The notes: generated by a model not told the origin, from the sequence alone. A stretch of DNA of 64,000 bases from Bradyrhizobium sp. CB2312 (GCF_029714425.1 NZ_CP121668.1:4299501-4363500); one strand, 5' to 3'. Counted from the stretch's first letter, positions 43,066-52,082 are shown. Numbers and translations: made by a program.

Positions 43066-44498
43066 CTCCGCTGTTGTGGACGCTCATCGCCATCCAGATC
43101 GTGATGGGCGTGTTCGATACCTTCTATCACCACGAATTCACCGAGCGCCTGGCCTGGCGTCCATCGCAGCGCTTCGAATTGAAGCTGCACGGCATCCGCA
43201 ACATGCTCTACGCGCTGCTGTTCCTGCTGCTCGGCTGGCTGGAAGTCTACGGCGTGCTGGCGCTGCTGATCATCGCGGTGCTGGTCGCCGAGATCGTCAT
43301 CACGCTGATGGACTTCGTCGAGGAGGATTTGAGCCGCAAGCTGCCGCCGAGCGAGCGCATCAATCACACGCTGCTCGCGATCAATTACGGCGCGATCCTG
43401 GTGTTGCTGCTGCCGGTGCTGATCGACTGGGCGATGCAGCCGTTCGGCGTGATGGTCGTCTATCAGGGCCTGCTCAGTATCGCAGCGACCGCGTGCGCGG
43501 TCGGTGCGTCGCTCTGCGGCATCAGGGATTTTGCGGCGATGCGCCGGCTCGGCCGTATGCGAAGCGTTCCCGCGGAAGGACTCGTCGAGAAGCTCCCCGG
43601 CCGCAAGACAGTGCTGATATCAGGCGCGACGGGCTTCATCGGCAGCCGCCTTGCGGCGGGCCTCAGTGGGGCAGGGCATCACGTCATCGCGCTGATCCGT
43701 AACCCGGCCAAAGCCGAGATGTTGCCGCCGCCGGTCACGCTGATCACCAGCCTCGATCAGCTTGCCGCGGCCACGCCAATCGACGCCATCGTCAATCTCG
43801 CGGGAGAGCCGATCGGCAACGGCCTGTGGACCGAGGCGAAGCGCGCGAAGATCATCAGCTCTCGCATCGACATGACCGGCGAGGTCATCAAACTGATCGC
43901 GCGGCTCGAGCGCAAGCCCGAGGTGCTCGTCAGCGGCTCCGCGATCGGCTGGTACGGCCTGTGGGCCGATCAGGTGCTGACGGAGTCGGCGAAGTCGCAC
44001 GCCTGCTTCAGCCACGAGCTGTGCGCAGCCTGGGAGAAGGCGGCGCGGCCGGCCGAGGAGCTTGGCGTCCGCGTGGTGTACTTGCGCATCGGTCTCGTGC
44101 TCGGCACCGAAGGCGGCTTCATCACGCGGATGCTGACGCCGTTCGAGTTCGGCCTCGGCGGTCCACTCGGCACCGGGCGGCAGTGGATGTCCTGGATCGA
44201 GCGCGACGATTTGATCCGGCTGATCGCCTATGTGATGGCGACGCCAGATCTCGCTGGGCCCGTCAACGCCACCGCGCCGATCCCCGTCACCAACGCAAAG
44301 TTCACCGAAGAGCTCGGCCGCCGCCTGCACCGGCCTGCCGTGTTCCGCATTCCCGGCGGCCTGTTGCGCCGGATCGGCGGCGGCTTTGCGGACGAGCTTC
44401 TGCTGGGCGGTCAGCGTGTGCTGCCGAACAAGGCGCTGAGCCGCGGTTTTGTCTTCCGGCACGAAACGCTGCGCAGCGCGTTCGAAGCGATCTTGTGA
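43062..44498 (+). CDS. Membrane-anchored TIGR01777-family NAD-dependent epimerase (fusion)
   Basis: A 478-residue two-part protein. Residues 1-165 form a membrane domain of about four helices (LLWTLIAIQIVMGVFDTFYHHEF, MLYALLFLLLGWLEVYGVLALL, LLAINYGAILVLLLPVLI, VYQGLLSIAATACAVGASL). From about 185 a YfcH/TIGR01777 epimerase follows: VLISGATGFIGSRLAAGLSGAGH, IVNLAGEPIGNGLWTEAKRAKIISSRI, VSGSAIGWYG and GTGRQWMSWIERDDLIRLI. Start overlaps the DUF4166 stop by 4 bases. The fusion places the epimerase at the inner membrane, so a lipid substrate is a reasonable inference. Confidence 0.88.
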   Translation: MTPLLWTLIAIQIVMGVFDTFYHHEFTERLAWRPSQRFELKLHGIRNMLYALLFLLLGWLEVYGVLALLIIAVLVAEIVITLMDFVEEDLSRKLPPSERINHTLLAINYGAILVLLLPVLIDWAMQPFGVMVVYQGLLSIAATACAVGASLCGIRDFAAMRRLGRMRSVPAEGLVEKLPGRKTVLISGATGFIGSRLAAGLSGAGHHVIALIRNPAKAEMLPPPVTLITSLDQLAAATPIDAIVNLAGEPIGNGLWTEAKRAKIISSRIDMTGEVIKLIARLERKPEVLVSGSAIGWYGLWADQVLTESAKSHACFSHELCAAWEKAARPAEELGVRVVYLRIGLVLGTEGGFITRMLTPFEFGLGGPLGTGRQWMSWIERDDLIRLIAYVMATPDLAGPVNATAPIPVTNAKFTEELGRRLHRPAVFRIPGGLLRRIGGGFADELLLGGQRVLPNKALSRGFVFRHETLRSAFEAIL

Positions 44499-44502
44499 GG
44501 CG

Positions 44503-45357
44503 TCAGGTGGCGGCCACACTTCGGAACGTTGCCGCCACCGCACGCAGGGCAGCCAGTTTTACGGGATCGCTGACCTTCGAATGCAGCATCACTTTCGAGC
44601 TGCCGAGCTTCGGCAGCCTGTGCGCAGGGCCGATATCGACCAATCCGGGCGGCGCAATCCGCCGCGCCAGCGGTGCGATCGCAAGTCCTGCAAGCGCGGC
44701 CGCAACCACTGCCGTGACGCCGCCGCCGACAAAACGCTCGCGCCAGGAGAGGCCGGCCTTGTCGAGCGCGCGCACGGCGATCGCGCGGACGCCGCAAGGC
44801 GGGGCGAGTGTCGCGAGTGGCAGCGGCTCGCCCTTCGGCAGGGCGAAGCGCCGTGCGGCGAACCAGCCGAACTCGTCCTCGGCCAGCTTTTCGCCGCCGC
44901 GGCGGCTGCCTTCCTGTCGGACGATCACCGCATCGAGCTCGCCTGCGTCATAGGCATCCTGCATCTCGCGCGAGAAGCCGATGGTGACGGCGAGGGTGAG
45001 ATTTGACGACATCGCGTGCAGGCGTTCGAGCAGCGGCACGAGCTCCGGGCCCGCCGCGTGGTCGGAAATGCCGAGCGAGAGCGATTGCGCGGGCGGCGCT
45101 TCGCCCGACAGGGCGCGGTCATGCGCCGCCATCAGCGCGCGGGCGCGATCGAGGAAGCTGGCGCCGTCGGCGGTGAGCCGGACCGCGCGCGGCGAGCGTT
45201 CAACGAGGCGTTTTCCAAGCAGCGTTTCCAGCCTCTGAAGCTTGAGGCTGACCGCCGCCTGCGTCGTGCCGAGTGCCTCGGCGGCACGCGTAAAGCTCTG
45301 GAGGTCGGCGACCAGCAGGAAGGCCTGGACGGTGGCGATGTCGAGTGTTGCTGTCAT
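44503..45357 (-). CDS. LysR-family transcriptional regulator
   Basis: A 284-residue regulator. The N-terminal HTH is VQAFLLVADLQSFTRAAEALGTTQAAVSLKLQRLETLLGKRLVERSPRAVRLT (about 9-65), and the effector domain is of periplasmic-binding type (about 90-280). It is divergent from the tautomerase gene and shares a 113-base promoter region containing a long imperfect palindrome that includes its own start codon. The stop is 4 bases from the end of the convergent epimerase gene. Confidence 0.93.
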   Translation of the reverse strand: MTATLDIATVQAFLLVADLQSFTRAAEALGTTQAAVSLKLQRLETLLGKRLVERSPRAVRLTADGASFLDRARALMAAHDRALSGEAPPAQSLSLGISDHAAGPELVPLLERLHAMSSNLTLAVTIGFSREMQDAYDAGELDAVIVRQEGSRRGGEKLAEDEFGWFAARRFALPKGEPLPLATLAPPCGVRAIAVRALDKAGLSWRERFVGGGVTAVVAAALAGLAIAPLARRIAPPGLVDIGPAHRLPKLGSSKVMLHSKVSDPVKLAALRAVAATFRSVAAT

Positions 45358-45406
45358 TTTGGATGGTTATCACTGGTATCAACAGAGATAAGGTATCAAA
45401 ATGACA
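45352..45406. promoter_or_regulatory. LysR/tautomerase divergent operator region
   Basis: TGTCATTTT at 45352-45360 and AAAATGACA at 45398-45406 are inverted 9-base ends. Between them are further related steps (GGTTATC, GGTATCA, GATAAGG, GGTATCA). The left end contains the LysR start codon (45355-45357). It fits a LysR-type binding region that blocks its own gene and activates the divergent one. Confidence 0.6.
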
Positions 45407-45470
45407 GGGGAAGGTCTAGCTTCTCATCAACGCCGCGCAAGCCCTGCGCGACATCTCGAGGAGAACGACC

Positions 45471-45893
45471 ATGCCCCTGATCACCGTATCCTACACGTCT
45501 TCCCGCCAGTCGCCGTCGCTGAAGGCCGACGTTGCGAGCGCCGTCTCGGAGCTCACCGCAAAGATCCTGCACAAGGATCCCGCGGTCACCGCCATCATCG
45601 TGAAGTCGGTCGATGCGGGCGACTGGTTCGCCGGCGGCAAGTCGCTCGCCGAGCAGAAGCTCGCAAGCTACTGGATCGACATCCACGTCACCGAGGGCAC
45701 CAACACGAAGGACGAAAAGGCGGCCTATCTCGCCGCGATGTTCAAACGCATGGCCGAAATTCTGGGCCCGCTGCATCCCGAGACCTATCTGCATGTCGAC
45801 GAGGTCAAGGGCGACGCCTATGGTTTTGGCGGCCTCACTCAGGAGCGGCGCTACATCGCGGGCAAGCTCGAGGTTTCACCGAAAGCGGCGTGA
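45471..45893 (+). CDS. Tautomerase-superfamily protein
   Basis: A 140-residue protein starting M-P-L-I-T-V-S-Y, so removal of Met would expose the catalytic N-terminal proline. The sequence (LKADVASAVSELTAKILHKDPAVTAIIVKSVDAGDWFAGG, HVTEGTNTKDEKAAYLAAMFKRMAEILGP) is the longer, fused-type tautomerase. GAGGAGAACG lies upstream of the ATG. LysR-controlled members of this kind often occur near oxidative or aromatic metabolism genes, but no substrate is indicated here. Confidence 0.88.
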   Translation: MPLITVSYTSSRQSPSLKADVASAVSELTAKILHKDPAVTAIIVKSVDAGDWFAGGKSLAEQKLASYWIDIHVTEGTNTKDEKAAYLAAMFKRMAEILGPLHPETYLHVDEVKGDAYGFGGLTQERRYIAGKLEVSPKAA

Positions 45894-45901
45894 CGCCGCA
45901 A

Positions 45902-45929
45902 GCCGCGGGTGAGCCGTCTCACCCGCGGC
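45902..45929. terminator. Bidirectional terminator between tautomerase and helicase genes
   Basis: GCCGCGGGTGAG-CCGT-CTCACCCGCGGC, perfect 12-base arms, lies 8 bases after the tautomerase stop and 14 bases before the end of the convergent gene. Confidence 0.75.
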
Positions 45930-45943
45930 CCGCGTCTGTTGGA

Positions 45944-46657
45944 TCAGCTCGCCGCGCGGAACTGAACTTCGGCGTTGTTGATGAAGCACGTCTTGTCGAA
46001 CAGCGTCAGGTCCAGCGGGTTCGGCAGCCTGACGTCGCTGAGATCGGGGCAGGGCTTGATGGAGGGATCGTAGGACCGGTCGATCTGCGAGATGAAGACG
46101 ACGATCAATCCCTTGTCGCGCGCGAAGGATTTCAGCGCGCGCACCTGAACGGCGAGATCGGGGTTTTCCCGCCGCTGGTCGAGCAGTTGCAGATAATCGA
46201 TCACGACGATTGTGCCGCGAGGAGCCGTCGCCATCTGCTTCACCACGTAATCGGCGCTGATGACGTCGGAGCAGTCGACCTCGAGCATGTCCGCGAACTG
46301 CGTCGGCCCCACGCCGATCGCGCGCAGGCGATCCAGCACATCCTTCTCGGTATATTCGAGCGAGAAGAACGCGGCGCGATGGCCCGACTTCATCGCCTCC
46401 ACGGCGAGCTCGAGGCTCATCAGCGTCTTGCCCTGACCGGGACGCGCGCCGACCAGCACGAGGTCGCCAGGCTGGAATTGCGGGAACAGCTTGTTGGCCG
46501 GAGTCATCGCGGCCGCCTTCGCCGCGAGCATGCTCCAGGCTGAAAACCCTTCCGTCGCGGCGATGCGGTCAAGCGCATCATGGAGCGGAACGCCTTGCTC
46601 GCGCGACAGGCGTTTTGCTTTACGCTTCAGATGATAGATCGGCGTAGACAATTTCAT
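45944..46657 (-). CDS. DnaB-like (RecA-fold) ATPase / putative helicase
   Basis: A 237-residue protein. A short helical N-terminus (IYHLKRKAKRLSREQGVPLHDALDRIAATEGFSAWSML, about 1-50) precedes a RecA fold like the C-terminal domain of DnaB. Walker A is GARPGQGKT (about 72-80), AAFFSLEYTEKDV follows, Walker B is IVVIDYLQLL and the ISQIDRS switch comes after it. It lacks the DnaB N-terminal domain and most of the DNA-loop region, so it is about half DnaB length and is not the replicative helicase. Start 46657 has GGAGG 8 bases upstream. Role unknown. Confidence 0.85.
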   Translation of the reverse strand: MKLSTPIYHLKRKAKRLSREQGVPLHDALDRIAATEGFSAWSMLAAKAAAMTPANKLFPQFQPGDLVLVGARPGQGKTLMSLELAVEAMKSGHRAAFFSLEYTEKDVLDRLRAIGVGPTQFADMLEVDCSDVISADYVVKQMATAPRGTIVVIDYLQLLDQRRENPDLAVQVRALKSFARDKGLIVVFISQIDRSYDPSIKPCPDLSDVRLPNPLDLTLFDKTCFINNAEVQFRAAS

Positions 46658-46855
46658 CGTCAAAACCTCCCATTGCGAGCAGAAAGCGCAATCCCTCCTT
46701 ATGCCTGGCGCTCGAACAGTCGGTCCGATGTTGAGTCGCCCGGCATGATGTCTGCTTTCCCGGCGGAGGGGGGAGGCGTGGGCGGCGCCGGAATCGAGCA
46801 TAGCCGATTCCGTGGCGTGCGGAGACCATGCGCAGTCAGGTTCGAACAGAAACTG

Positions 46856-47605
46856 TTAGACAGCTGTTTCCGGTACCAACGCTTTGGTCGGCCCGAACAG
46901 CTCCTCGAACGCCTGCCGAAGCGCGATGTCGACATCGGCCATGGTTACGAGCTGGCCGAGATCGACCAGCGAGGTCACGCCATAGCGGGGGTCGGCGACG
47001 CCGCAAGGAACAATGCCAGCGAAATGCGACAGCTCCGGCTCGACATTGATGGCGATGCCGTGGAACGAGACCCAGCGCTTCAGCCGCACGCCGATCGCCG
47101 CGATCTTGTCTTCGTGCTCGCTCCCCTTGTCGGGCCGCTTCACCCAGACGCCGACCCGGTCCTCGCGCCGCTCGCCGCGGACGTTGAAGGCGGCGAGCGT
47201 CTTCAGGATCAGCTCCTCCAGGCTGGCAACATAGGCCCGCACGTCCGGCCGGCGGCGCTTGAGGTCGAGCATGATGTAGGCAACCCGCTGGCCGGGCCCG
47301 TGATAGGTGAGCTGCCCGCCGCGCCCCGTCGCGAAGGTCGGGAATCGGGGATCGAGCAGGTCGCTTTCCTTGCCCGAAGTGCCCGAGGTGTAGAGCGGGG
47401 GGTGCTCGAGCAGCCAGACCTGCTCCGGGGCCTCGCCCGCCGCGATGGCGGCAACGCGCGCCTCCATTTCGGCGACGGCGTCCGGATAGGGCACCGGCGC
47501 GTCCGAGATTCGCCATTCGACGGGCTCACCGCCTGAGGCGGAAAACGACGTCAAATCGAGCTCTTGACGTTGGTTTTGGCGAGGGATTTGAGGCGAATTA
47601 ACCAT
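46856..47605 (-). CDS. lipB: Lipoyl(octanoyl) transferase LipB
   Basis: A 249-residue enzyme. It transfers octanoyl groups from ACP to lipoyl domains of 2-oxoacid dehydrogenases and the glycine cleavage H protein, the first step of lipoate synthesis. Motifs: [57 protein letters not shown] (catalytic Lys) and GIVPCGV (catalytic Cys). The N-terminal 25 residues are a species-specific extension. Confidence 0.95.
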   Translation of the reverse strand: MVNSPQIPRQNQRQELDLTSFSASGGEPVEWRISDAPVPYPDAVAEMEARVAAIAAGEAPEQVWLLEHPPLYTSGTSGKESDLLDPRFPTFATGRGGQLTYHGPGQRVAYIMLDLKRRRPDVRAYVASLEELILKTLAAFNVRGERREDRVGVWVKRPDKGSEHEDKIAAIGVRLKRWVSFHGIAINVEPELSHFAGIVPCGVADPRYGVTSLVDLGQLVTMADVDIALRQAFEELFGPTKALVPETAV

Positions 47606-47687
47606 TGGCTAACCATAACGTGGTGATCATCGCGGGAGCAAATGCCAAGCCCTTTGGCCTCAGTCCCAAGTTGCGGCGGTCCTGACA

Positions 47688-47930
47688 GTGCCCACTCTCG
47701 ATAAAGTCACCGTGGATCTCATGGTCGTCCTCGGGACGACCACCATGCCAATCCATCAAGTATTACGTCTTTCCCGCGGCGCCATCATCGAGCTGGACGC
47801 AACCGAGGCCGACGAGGTCAAGGTTCTCGCCAACAATCTGCCGGTGGCCTCCGGCGTCGTGCTGGTCGACCGCAACCGGATCGCGGTCGAGGTCAAGCAG
47901 ATGCTGCCGCGCTCGCCCGGGACCCGGTAG
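47688..47930 (+). CDS. FliN-like flagellar motor switch / SpoA-domain protein
   Basis: An 80-residue protein that is one SpoA domain: VDLMVVLGTTTMPIHQVLRLSRGAIIELD, then NLPVASGVVLVDRNRIAVEVKQML. This is the FliN C-terminal core, shorter than full FliN (about 110-140). Start is GTG 47688; ATG 47718 is an alternative. No other flagellar gene is near, so it is either an orphan FliN paralogue or a scattered flagellar gene. It is divergent from lipB. Confidence 0.85.
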   Translation: MPTLDKVTVDLMVVLGTTTMPIHQVLRLSRGAIIELDATEADEVKVLANNLPVASGVVLVDRNRIAVEVKQMLPRSPGTR

Positions 47931-48102
47931 GGCCCGGGACACCGCGGGGCCCGGGGTAGCCGGCCGGTCGGGCAGGGACGGAACATTTTTGTCCCAAGCT
48001 TGTGGAATTCAGGGCGTCGGCAGACTTGTACCCCACTGATGGATTTGTTAGATCGGCGCCGTTGATGCGGCGGGCCTTCAAGCCTCAAGCCGGCATTCCC
48101 AA

Positions 48103-48187
48103 GCGCTCGTGGCGGAACTGGTAGACGCGCTGCCTTGAGGTGGCAGTGAGTAAAATCGTGGGGGTTCGAGTCCCTCCGAGCGCACCA
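48103..48187 (+). tRNA. tRNA-Leu (anticodon GAG)
   Basis: Acceptor arms GCGCTCG and CGAGCGC pair perfectly. D-arm GTGGCGGAACTGGTAGACGC follows. The anticodon arm CTGCC-TTGAGGT-GGCAG gives anticodon GAG. There is a long variable arm of the leucine class, the T-arm GGGGGTTCGAGTCCCTC and an encoded CCA at 48185-48187. Length is 85 bases. It marks the boundary to an accessory, partly decayed region. Confidence 0.97.
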
Positions 48188-48422
48188 CATTCCCTTGAAA
48201 TTGCTGATGTTTTTGGCCTCACAGGGCGCGCTTTGGCGTGACTTGTCCACAGGCTATCCACAAGGATATCCCGGGTCGGTACACAGCTTGCGTTGGTCGA
48301 ACCAATCGCCTCCGGGCTTGGGTCGGGCCGCATGGAATCACAGGCAGGCAGGCCCCGGAGGGAGGCTCCCACGACGGATCAGGGCCGCAAAGTGCGGCCC
48401 CGCTCGCGGCCCATGATTGATG

Positions 48423-49190
48423 TCAGGCTACCGTTTCCGGCTGCTGCGCGGTGAGGGCGGCCGCACGGGCGTCCAGCCGGGCGCGAACCAGGTCCAATTG
48501 CCGCTCGCCCCGCGATGGCGACAGCAGGCCTTTGACCTCAGTCTTGATCTGGGCCCGCAGGCCGTTGCCGACGATCGGCGCGCAGTGCTCGTCTCGCGTT
48601 TGCCCGTGCCCGCGAAGATAGCTCGATGCGTTGCTCATGGTTTCGTCCACGCGCAGCAGGGACTCGCAGGGCGCGCCTTCCGCATAGATCACATCATGGC
48701 TATCGAGCTTGATGTGGAAGAATTCCAGCTCGTCATGCTCATGAGCCGGGTAGCGCGAGATCGTGGTGTCGTTGATCAGGCACTCTGCCGGGATCAACAG
48801 ACCATCGATCAGCAAGGCGTGCCCCCCGGTCACGAACAGGTCGGCCGAAGGGACATTTGGCGCGAGCGCGCCGCGAGCGATGCGGACGGGACGGGCATGC
48901 TTGTCCCACGGTCTGGTTGCATCGCGCCTGGTCCGCCGAAAGCGTCCGATCCACTCGATCGGCCGTGCTCCGCCGAAGGCGGTCGGGACGATATCGCCCA
49001 CGCAGAGGTCTTCGATCCTGCGAACGCCCGTGAGGGTCGCGATCCCAGTGCCTTTCAGGAAGCAGTTCTTGCCGTGGTAATAGGCCCGGGCAGGCCCGAC
49101 CCCGCAGCCCGCAAGTGCGGCCGCCGCAGCGAAAATCATGCGACGTGTCATCGCCTTCGGTGGGGTCTTCGCTCGATCCGCCTGCGACAT
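48423..49190 (-). CDS. Hint_2-domain (hedgehog/intein-like) lipoprotein
   Basis: A 255-residue protein. An N-terminal R-R and hydrophobic stretch with the lipobox L-A-G-C29 suggest export and lipidation. The Hint domain begins at C43 (CFLKGTGIATLTGVRRIEDLCVGDIV), continues with ADLFVTGGHALLIDGLLIPAECLIND and YAEG..ESLL-type wording (FFHIKLDSHDVIYAEGAPCESLL), and ends before a charged Arg/Glu-rich tail (about 195-255). Hint domains of this class self-cleave in some secreted proteins; here little sequence precedes the Cys. Substrate and role are unknown. Confidence 0.82.
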   Translation of the reverse strand: MSQADRAKTPPKAMTRRMIFAAAAALAGCGVGPARAYYHGKNCFLKGTGIATLTGVRRIEDLCVGDIVPTAFGGARPIEWIGRFRRTRRDATRPWDKHARPVRIARGALAPNVPSADLFVTGGHALLIDGLLIPAECLINDTTISRYPAHEHDELEFFHIKLDSHDVIYAEGAPCESLLRVDETMSNASSYLRGHGQTRDEHCAPIVGNGLRAQIKTEVKGLLSPSRGERQLDLVRARLDARAAALTAQQPETVA

Positions 49191-49403
49191 TCGTTCGCGT
49201 CTCCAAAATTCCGCTTATCCCGCGATCGTCCGTTCCGGATCAAACCGGAAATGATGCGTGTAGCGTTGCTGTCGTCTCGTTATGTTAGTTATATGTTATA
49301 CATTAACGCATGTGCGAGGTAAACCCCCTGTGGGGTCGGCGTCGACTGCGACATGATCTCGCCCACGCCGGCAAGAACGGAGAGTGGTGGGACCGCCCGA
49401 GGC

Positions 49404-51779
49404 TCAGCGGTACGTGGTCGGCCCGGTCTGCTTCGGTCCGATCGCATTGATCGTGCCGCGCAGCTTGGTGCGCAGCTCCTCGGCAACGAAGTGCGCGTCC
49501 GCGCCGTCGCGTATGATCTGCGGGCGGATGAAGATGATCAGCTCGGTACGCTTGACCTGCTTGTCGGTCTGCCCGAACACGACTTCGCCGAGCCCGGGAA
49601 TCTGGTCCAGCCCCGGAATTCCGGAGCGGGACTTGGTCTGGCTGTCGCTGATCAGGCCTGCAAGCAGCACCGTCTGGCCGCTGGCGACCGCAACGGAGCT
49701 GCGCACCTTGCGGGTCGACACCGTCGGGGTCAGCGAGTTGGTCGAGGTCGAGGAGGAGCCCGACGAGGAATTGCTGACGGGATTGGAGATCTCCTGCTCG
49801 ACATCGAGCCGGACATTGCCGTTGGCGTTGATCCGGGGCACCACGCGCAGGATGATGCCGGTGCTGCGATAATCCGTCGTGTTGGCGATCGTGTTGCTGC
49901 CGGTCAGGACCGTCGCGCTGCCGGTCTGGATCGGGATCTCGTCGCCGACCTGGAGCGTCGCAATCTGGTTGTCGATCACGACCACGGACGGATTCGACAG
50001 CACCTTGACGTCGGTGATGGCGTGCAGGGCGTTGAGCACAGCCCTTGGCGTCTGCGCGGAGCCGACCAGGAAGTTGAAGCCGGGAATGGCGCGCTGGAGC
50101 ACCACATCGGCTGCCGCGGAGGCAATCGCGCTCGCGCCGTTGTAGCCGAGCGATCCGGTGTTGGGCTTGAGCCCGAGATCGCGGCTCATGATGTAGGACT
50201 GGATGCCGTATTGAAGGTCGTCGGTCAGCGTCACCTCGGCGATGGTGGCGTCGATGGCGACCTGAAGCTGGGGCTGGTCGACTTCCTTGATCGTCTGTTC
50301 GATGGTGCGGTACTGCTCCTGGCTCGCATAGATCAGAAGCGTGTTGTTGACGCTGTCGGCGGTGATGCGGACGCCGTCGAGAACGCCGGCACCGCCGGGG
50401 CCCGCTCGCCCTCCGCTCTGGCTCGAGGCGGAATTGTCGAACAGGCTGCCGCCGCCTTGCGCGCTCGAGCCCGCGCCGTAGCTCGCCTGATTGCCGGACG
50501 AGGCATCTGCCATCGCGCTGCCGGAGGAGGAGCTTCGTCCACTCGATCCGAAGCCGCCTGATCCCGACTGGCCGGTGGGGGAGGCGGAAAGCCGGTTGAG
50601 CGCGGAGCCGCCGCTCGAGCTCGCCGACGCGCCGGAACCGGGCGCGACTTGTCCGGCCGGGCTGTCCAGCGGCGAAGACGAGGATCCCGACGAACTGCTG
50701 CCGCCGAACACATCGTTCAACACGCGTGCGATCTGCTTGGCATCGCCAAACTTCACGCGATAGACGTGAACCGCGGACCGCCCCGTGTTGGTCGTGTCGA
50801 GGCGCCGAACCCAGGTCTCGACACGCTGGAGCAATTCCGGCTTGCGCGTCACGGCGAGCACCGCGTTCATGCGCGCGATTGATTGGAACTTGATGAGGTT
50901 CTGCGTCATCCCGCCTTCGCCGGAATCGACGATCTTTTCGAGCTCGACGATGATGGGACCCGGATTGCTGTTCTGCACCGGGAAAATTCCGACGGATTGC
51001 CCCTTGAGGAAATCCGCGTCGAAGCTGAGCACGAGATCGACCGCGTTGCGGCGCTCACTGCCGGTGCCCTGGATCATGATGAGGTTGCGGCTGGTGTCGG
51101 CGCGGATCATGCCCTGCTTGGTGGCAAAACTGTCCACCAGCTTGATGACCGTCTGCGCCGAGACATATTGCAGCGGCACGATCGTGATGCCGTAACCCGG
51201 CGTCATGCGATCGGCCGCATCCGCTGTGCCGACCCCGACCGCGTCGGCCTGGGGCATCAGGCGGTAACCGGTATCGTCGCGCACCAGCGCGACGCCGCCA
51301 AGGCGAAGGGCATTCTCGAGCGCGAACGCGACGTCGGTTTTCGGGATCGGCCGCCCCGACGAAAGGCTGATATTGCCCTGAACGCGGGGATCGATGACGT
51401 AGCCGACACCGAGGATGTCTCCGAGTACGATCTTGGCGACGGATGCGATCGGCGAATTGTCGAAATTCAGCTCGAACTTGTCCGCACTCGTCGTTGCGGC
51501 CTGCGCCGAGGTGGCCGTCGGGGCCTCTTCACCAGGGTCCGCGGCGTAGATCGCTGTCTTGGCCTTGGGACCGGTGCTGAGTTGCCGCTGCGGCAATTGT
51601 TGCGGATAACGCGGCAGCAGGTCGACCGAGCGTACCTTGTCGAAGACGTCAGGATCCCTGTTGTTGTCGACATCGGCGATGCTGCTCACCGTGTTGCAAG
51701 ATCCAAGCAGCACCGAGATCATCGCGCATTGGACAAACAAGCCGATCTGGAATGCTGTTCGGCTCACCGACTGCCTCAC
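49404..51779 (-). CDS. gspD: Type II secretion system secretin GspD
   Basis: A 791-residue lipoprotein with lipobox L-L-G-S-C28. N0 is at about 95-165 (FELNFDNSPIASVAKIVLGDILGVGYVIDP) and KH-like N1/N2 follow. N3 carries an unusually long Ser/Gly-rich insert (about 355-455), and the secretin core covers about 530-780 (VLSNPSVVVIDNQIATLQVGDEIP, VPRINANGNVRLDVEQEISNP, VLLAGLISDSQTKSRSGIPGLDQIPGLG). It forms the outer-membrane pore of a T2SS. No other intact gsp gene is in the window and the divergent gspE is broken. GTG 51779 is the longest start; GTG 51767 has GAGG 6 bases upstream. Confidence 0.93.
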   Translation of the reverse strand: MRQSVSRTAFQIGLFVQCAMISVLLGSCNTVSSIADVDNNRDPDVFDKVRSVDLLPRYPQQLPQRQLSTGPKAKTAIYAADPGEEAPTATSAQAATTSADKFELNFDNSPIASVAKIVLGDILGVGYVIDPRVQGNISLSSGRPIPKTDVAFALENALRLGGVALVRDDTGYRLMPQADAVGVGTADAADRMTPGYGITIVPLQYVSAQTVIKLVDSFATKQGMIRADTSRNLIMIQGTGSERRNAVDLVLSFDADFLKGQSVGIFPVQNSNPGPIIVELEKIVDSGEGGMTQNLIKFQSIARMNAVLAVTRKPELLQRVETWVRRLDTTNTGRSAVHVYRVKFGDAKQIARVLNDVFGGSSSSGSSSSPLDSPAGQVAPGSGASASSSGGSALNRLSASPTGQSGSGGFGSSGRSSSSGSAMADASSGNQASYGAGSSAQGGGSLFDNSASSQSGGRAGPGGAGVLDGVRITADSVNNTLLIYASQEQYRTIEQTIKEVDQPQLQVAIDATIAEVTLTDDLQYGIQSYIMSRDLGLKPNTGSLGYNGASAIASAAADVVLQRAIPGFNFLVGSAQTPRAVLNALHAITDVKVLSNPSVVVIDNQIATLQVGDEIPIQTGSATVLTGSNTIANTTDYRSTGIILRVVPRINANGNVRLDVEQEISNPVSNSSSGSSSTSTNSLTPTVSTRKVRSSVAVASGQTVLLAGLISDSQTKSRSGIPGLDQIPGLGEVVFGQTDKQVKRTELIIFIRPQIIRDGADAHFVAEELRTKLRGTINAIGPKQTGPTTYR

Positions 51780-52082
51780 TCACGCGCCGCCCGTTGCCAC
51801 TCCTGGGGTGGGTCGAGCCGAAGCCGTTTGCTTAACTCTCTCCTGTGACAGCCATGTGTTATAAACGTTGCGTAGTCACGCGACGATCGTAATCTGAATG
51901 TTATCGACGTTTGAGATCCATGGAAATCGCGCTGAAATATCAATGCTGTCGACTGCGCTTATGTTGTGAATCGTCGGTGCGAATAATGTCGATGATCATA
52001 ACGTCACATTTCCAATCAGTAAGTAGGGTAAACGGCGCGCTCGCCGCTTCGAGCGGCTGTCAGAGTTTTCCGGTAGACGTTC
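51780..52082. other. Divergent intergenic region of gspD and the gspE remnant
   Basis: About 300 AT-richer bases without a gene. They would have held the promoters of both T2SS genes. No clear operator was seen. Confidence 0.4.

Noticed and set aside
48160..48187. tRNA 3' end as an attachment site
   Set aside because: No second copy of the 3' part of the tRNA was found in the following 8 kb, so an att pair cannot be claimed.
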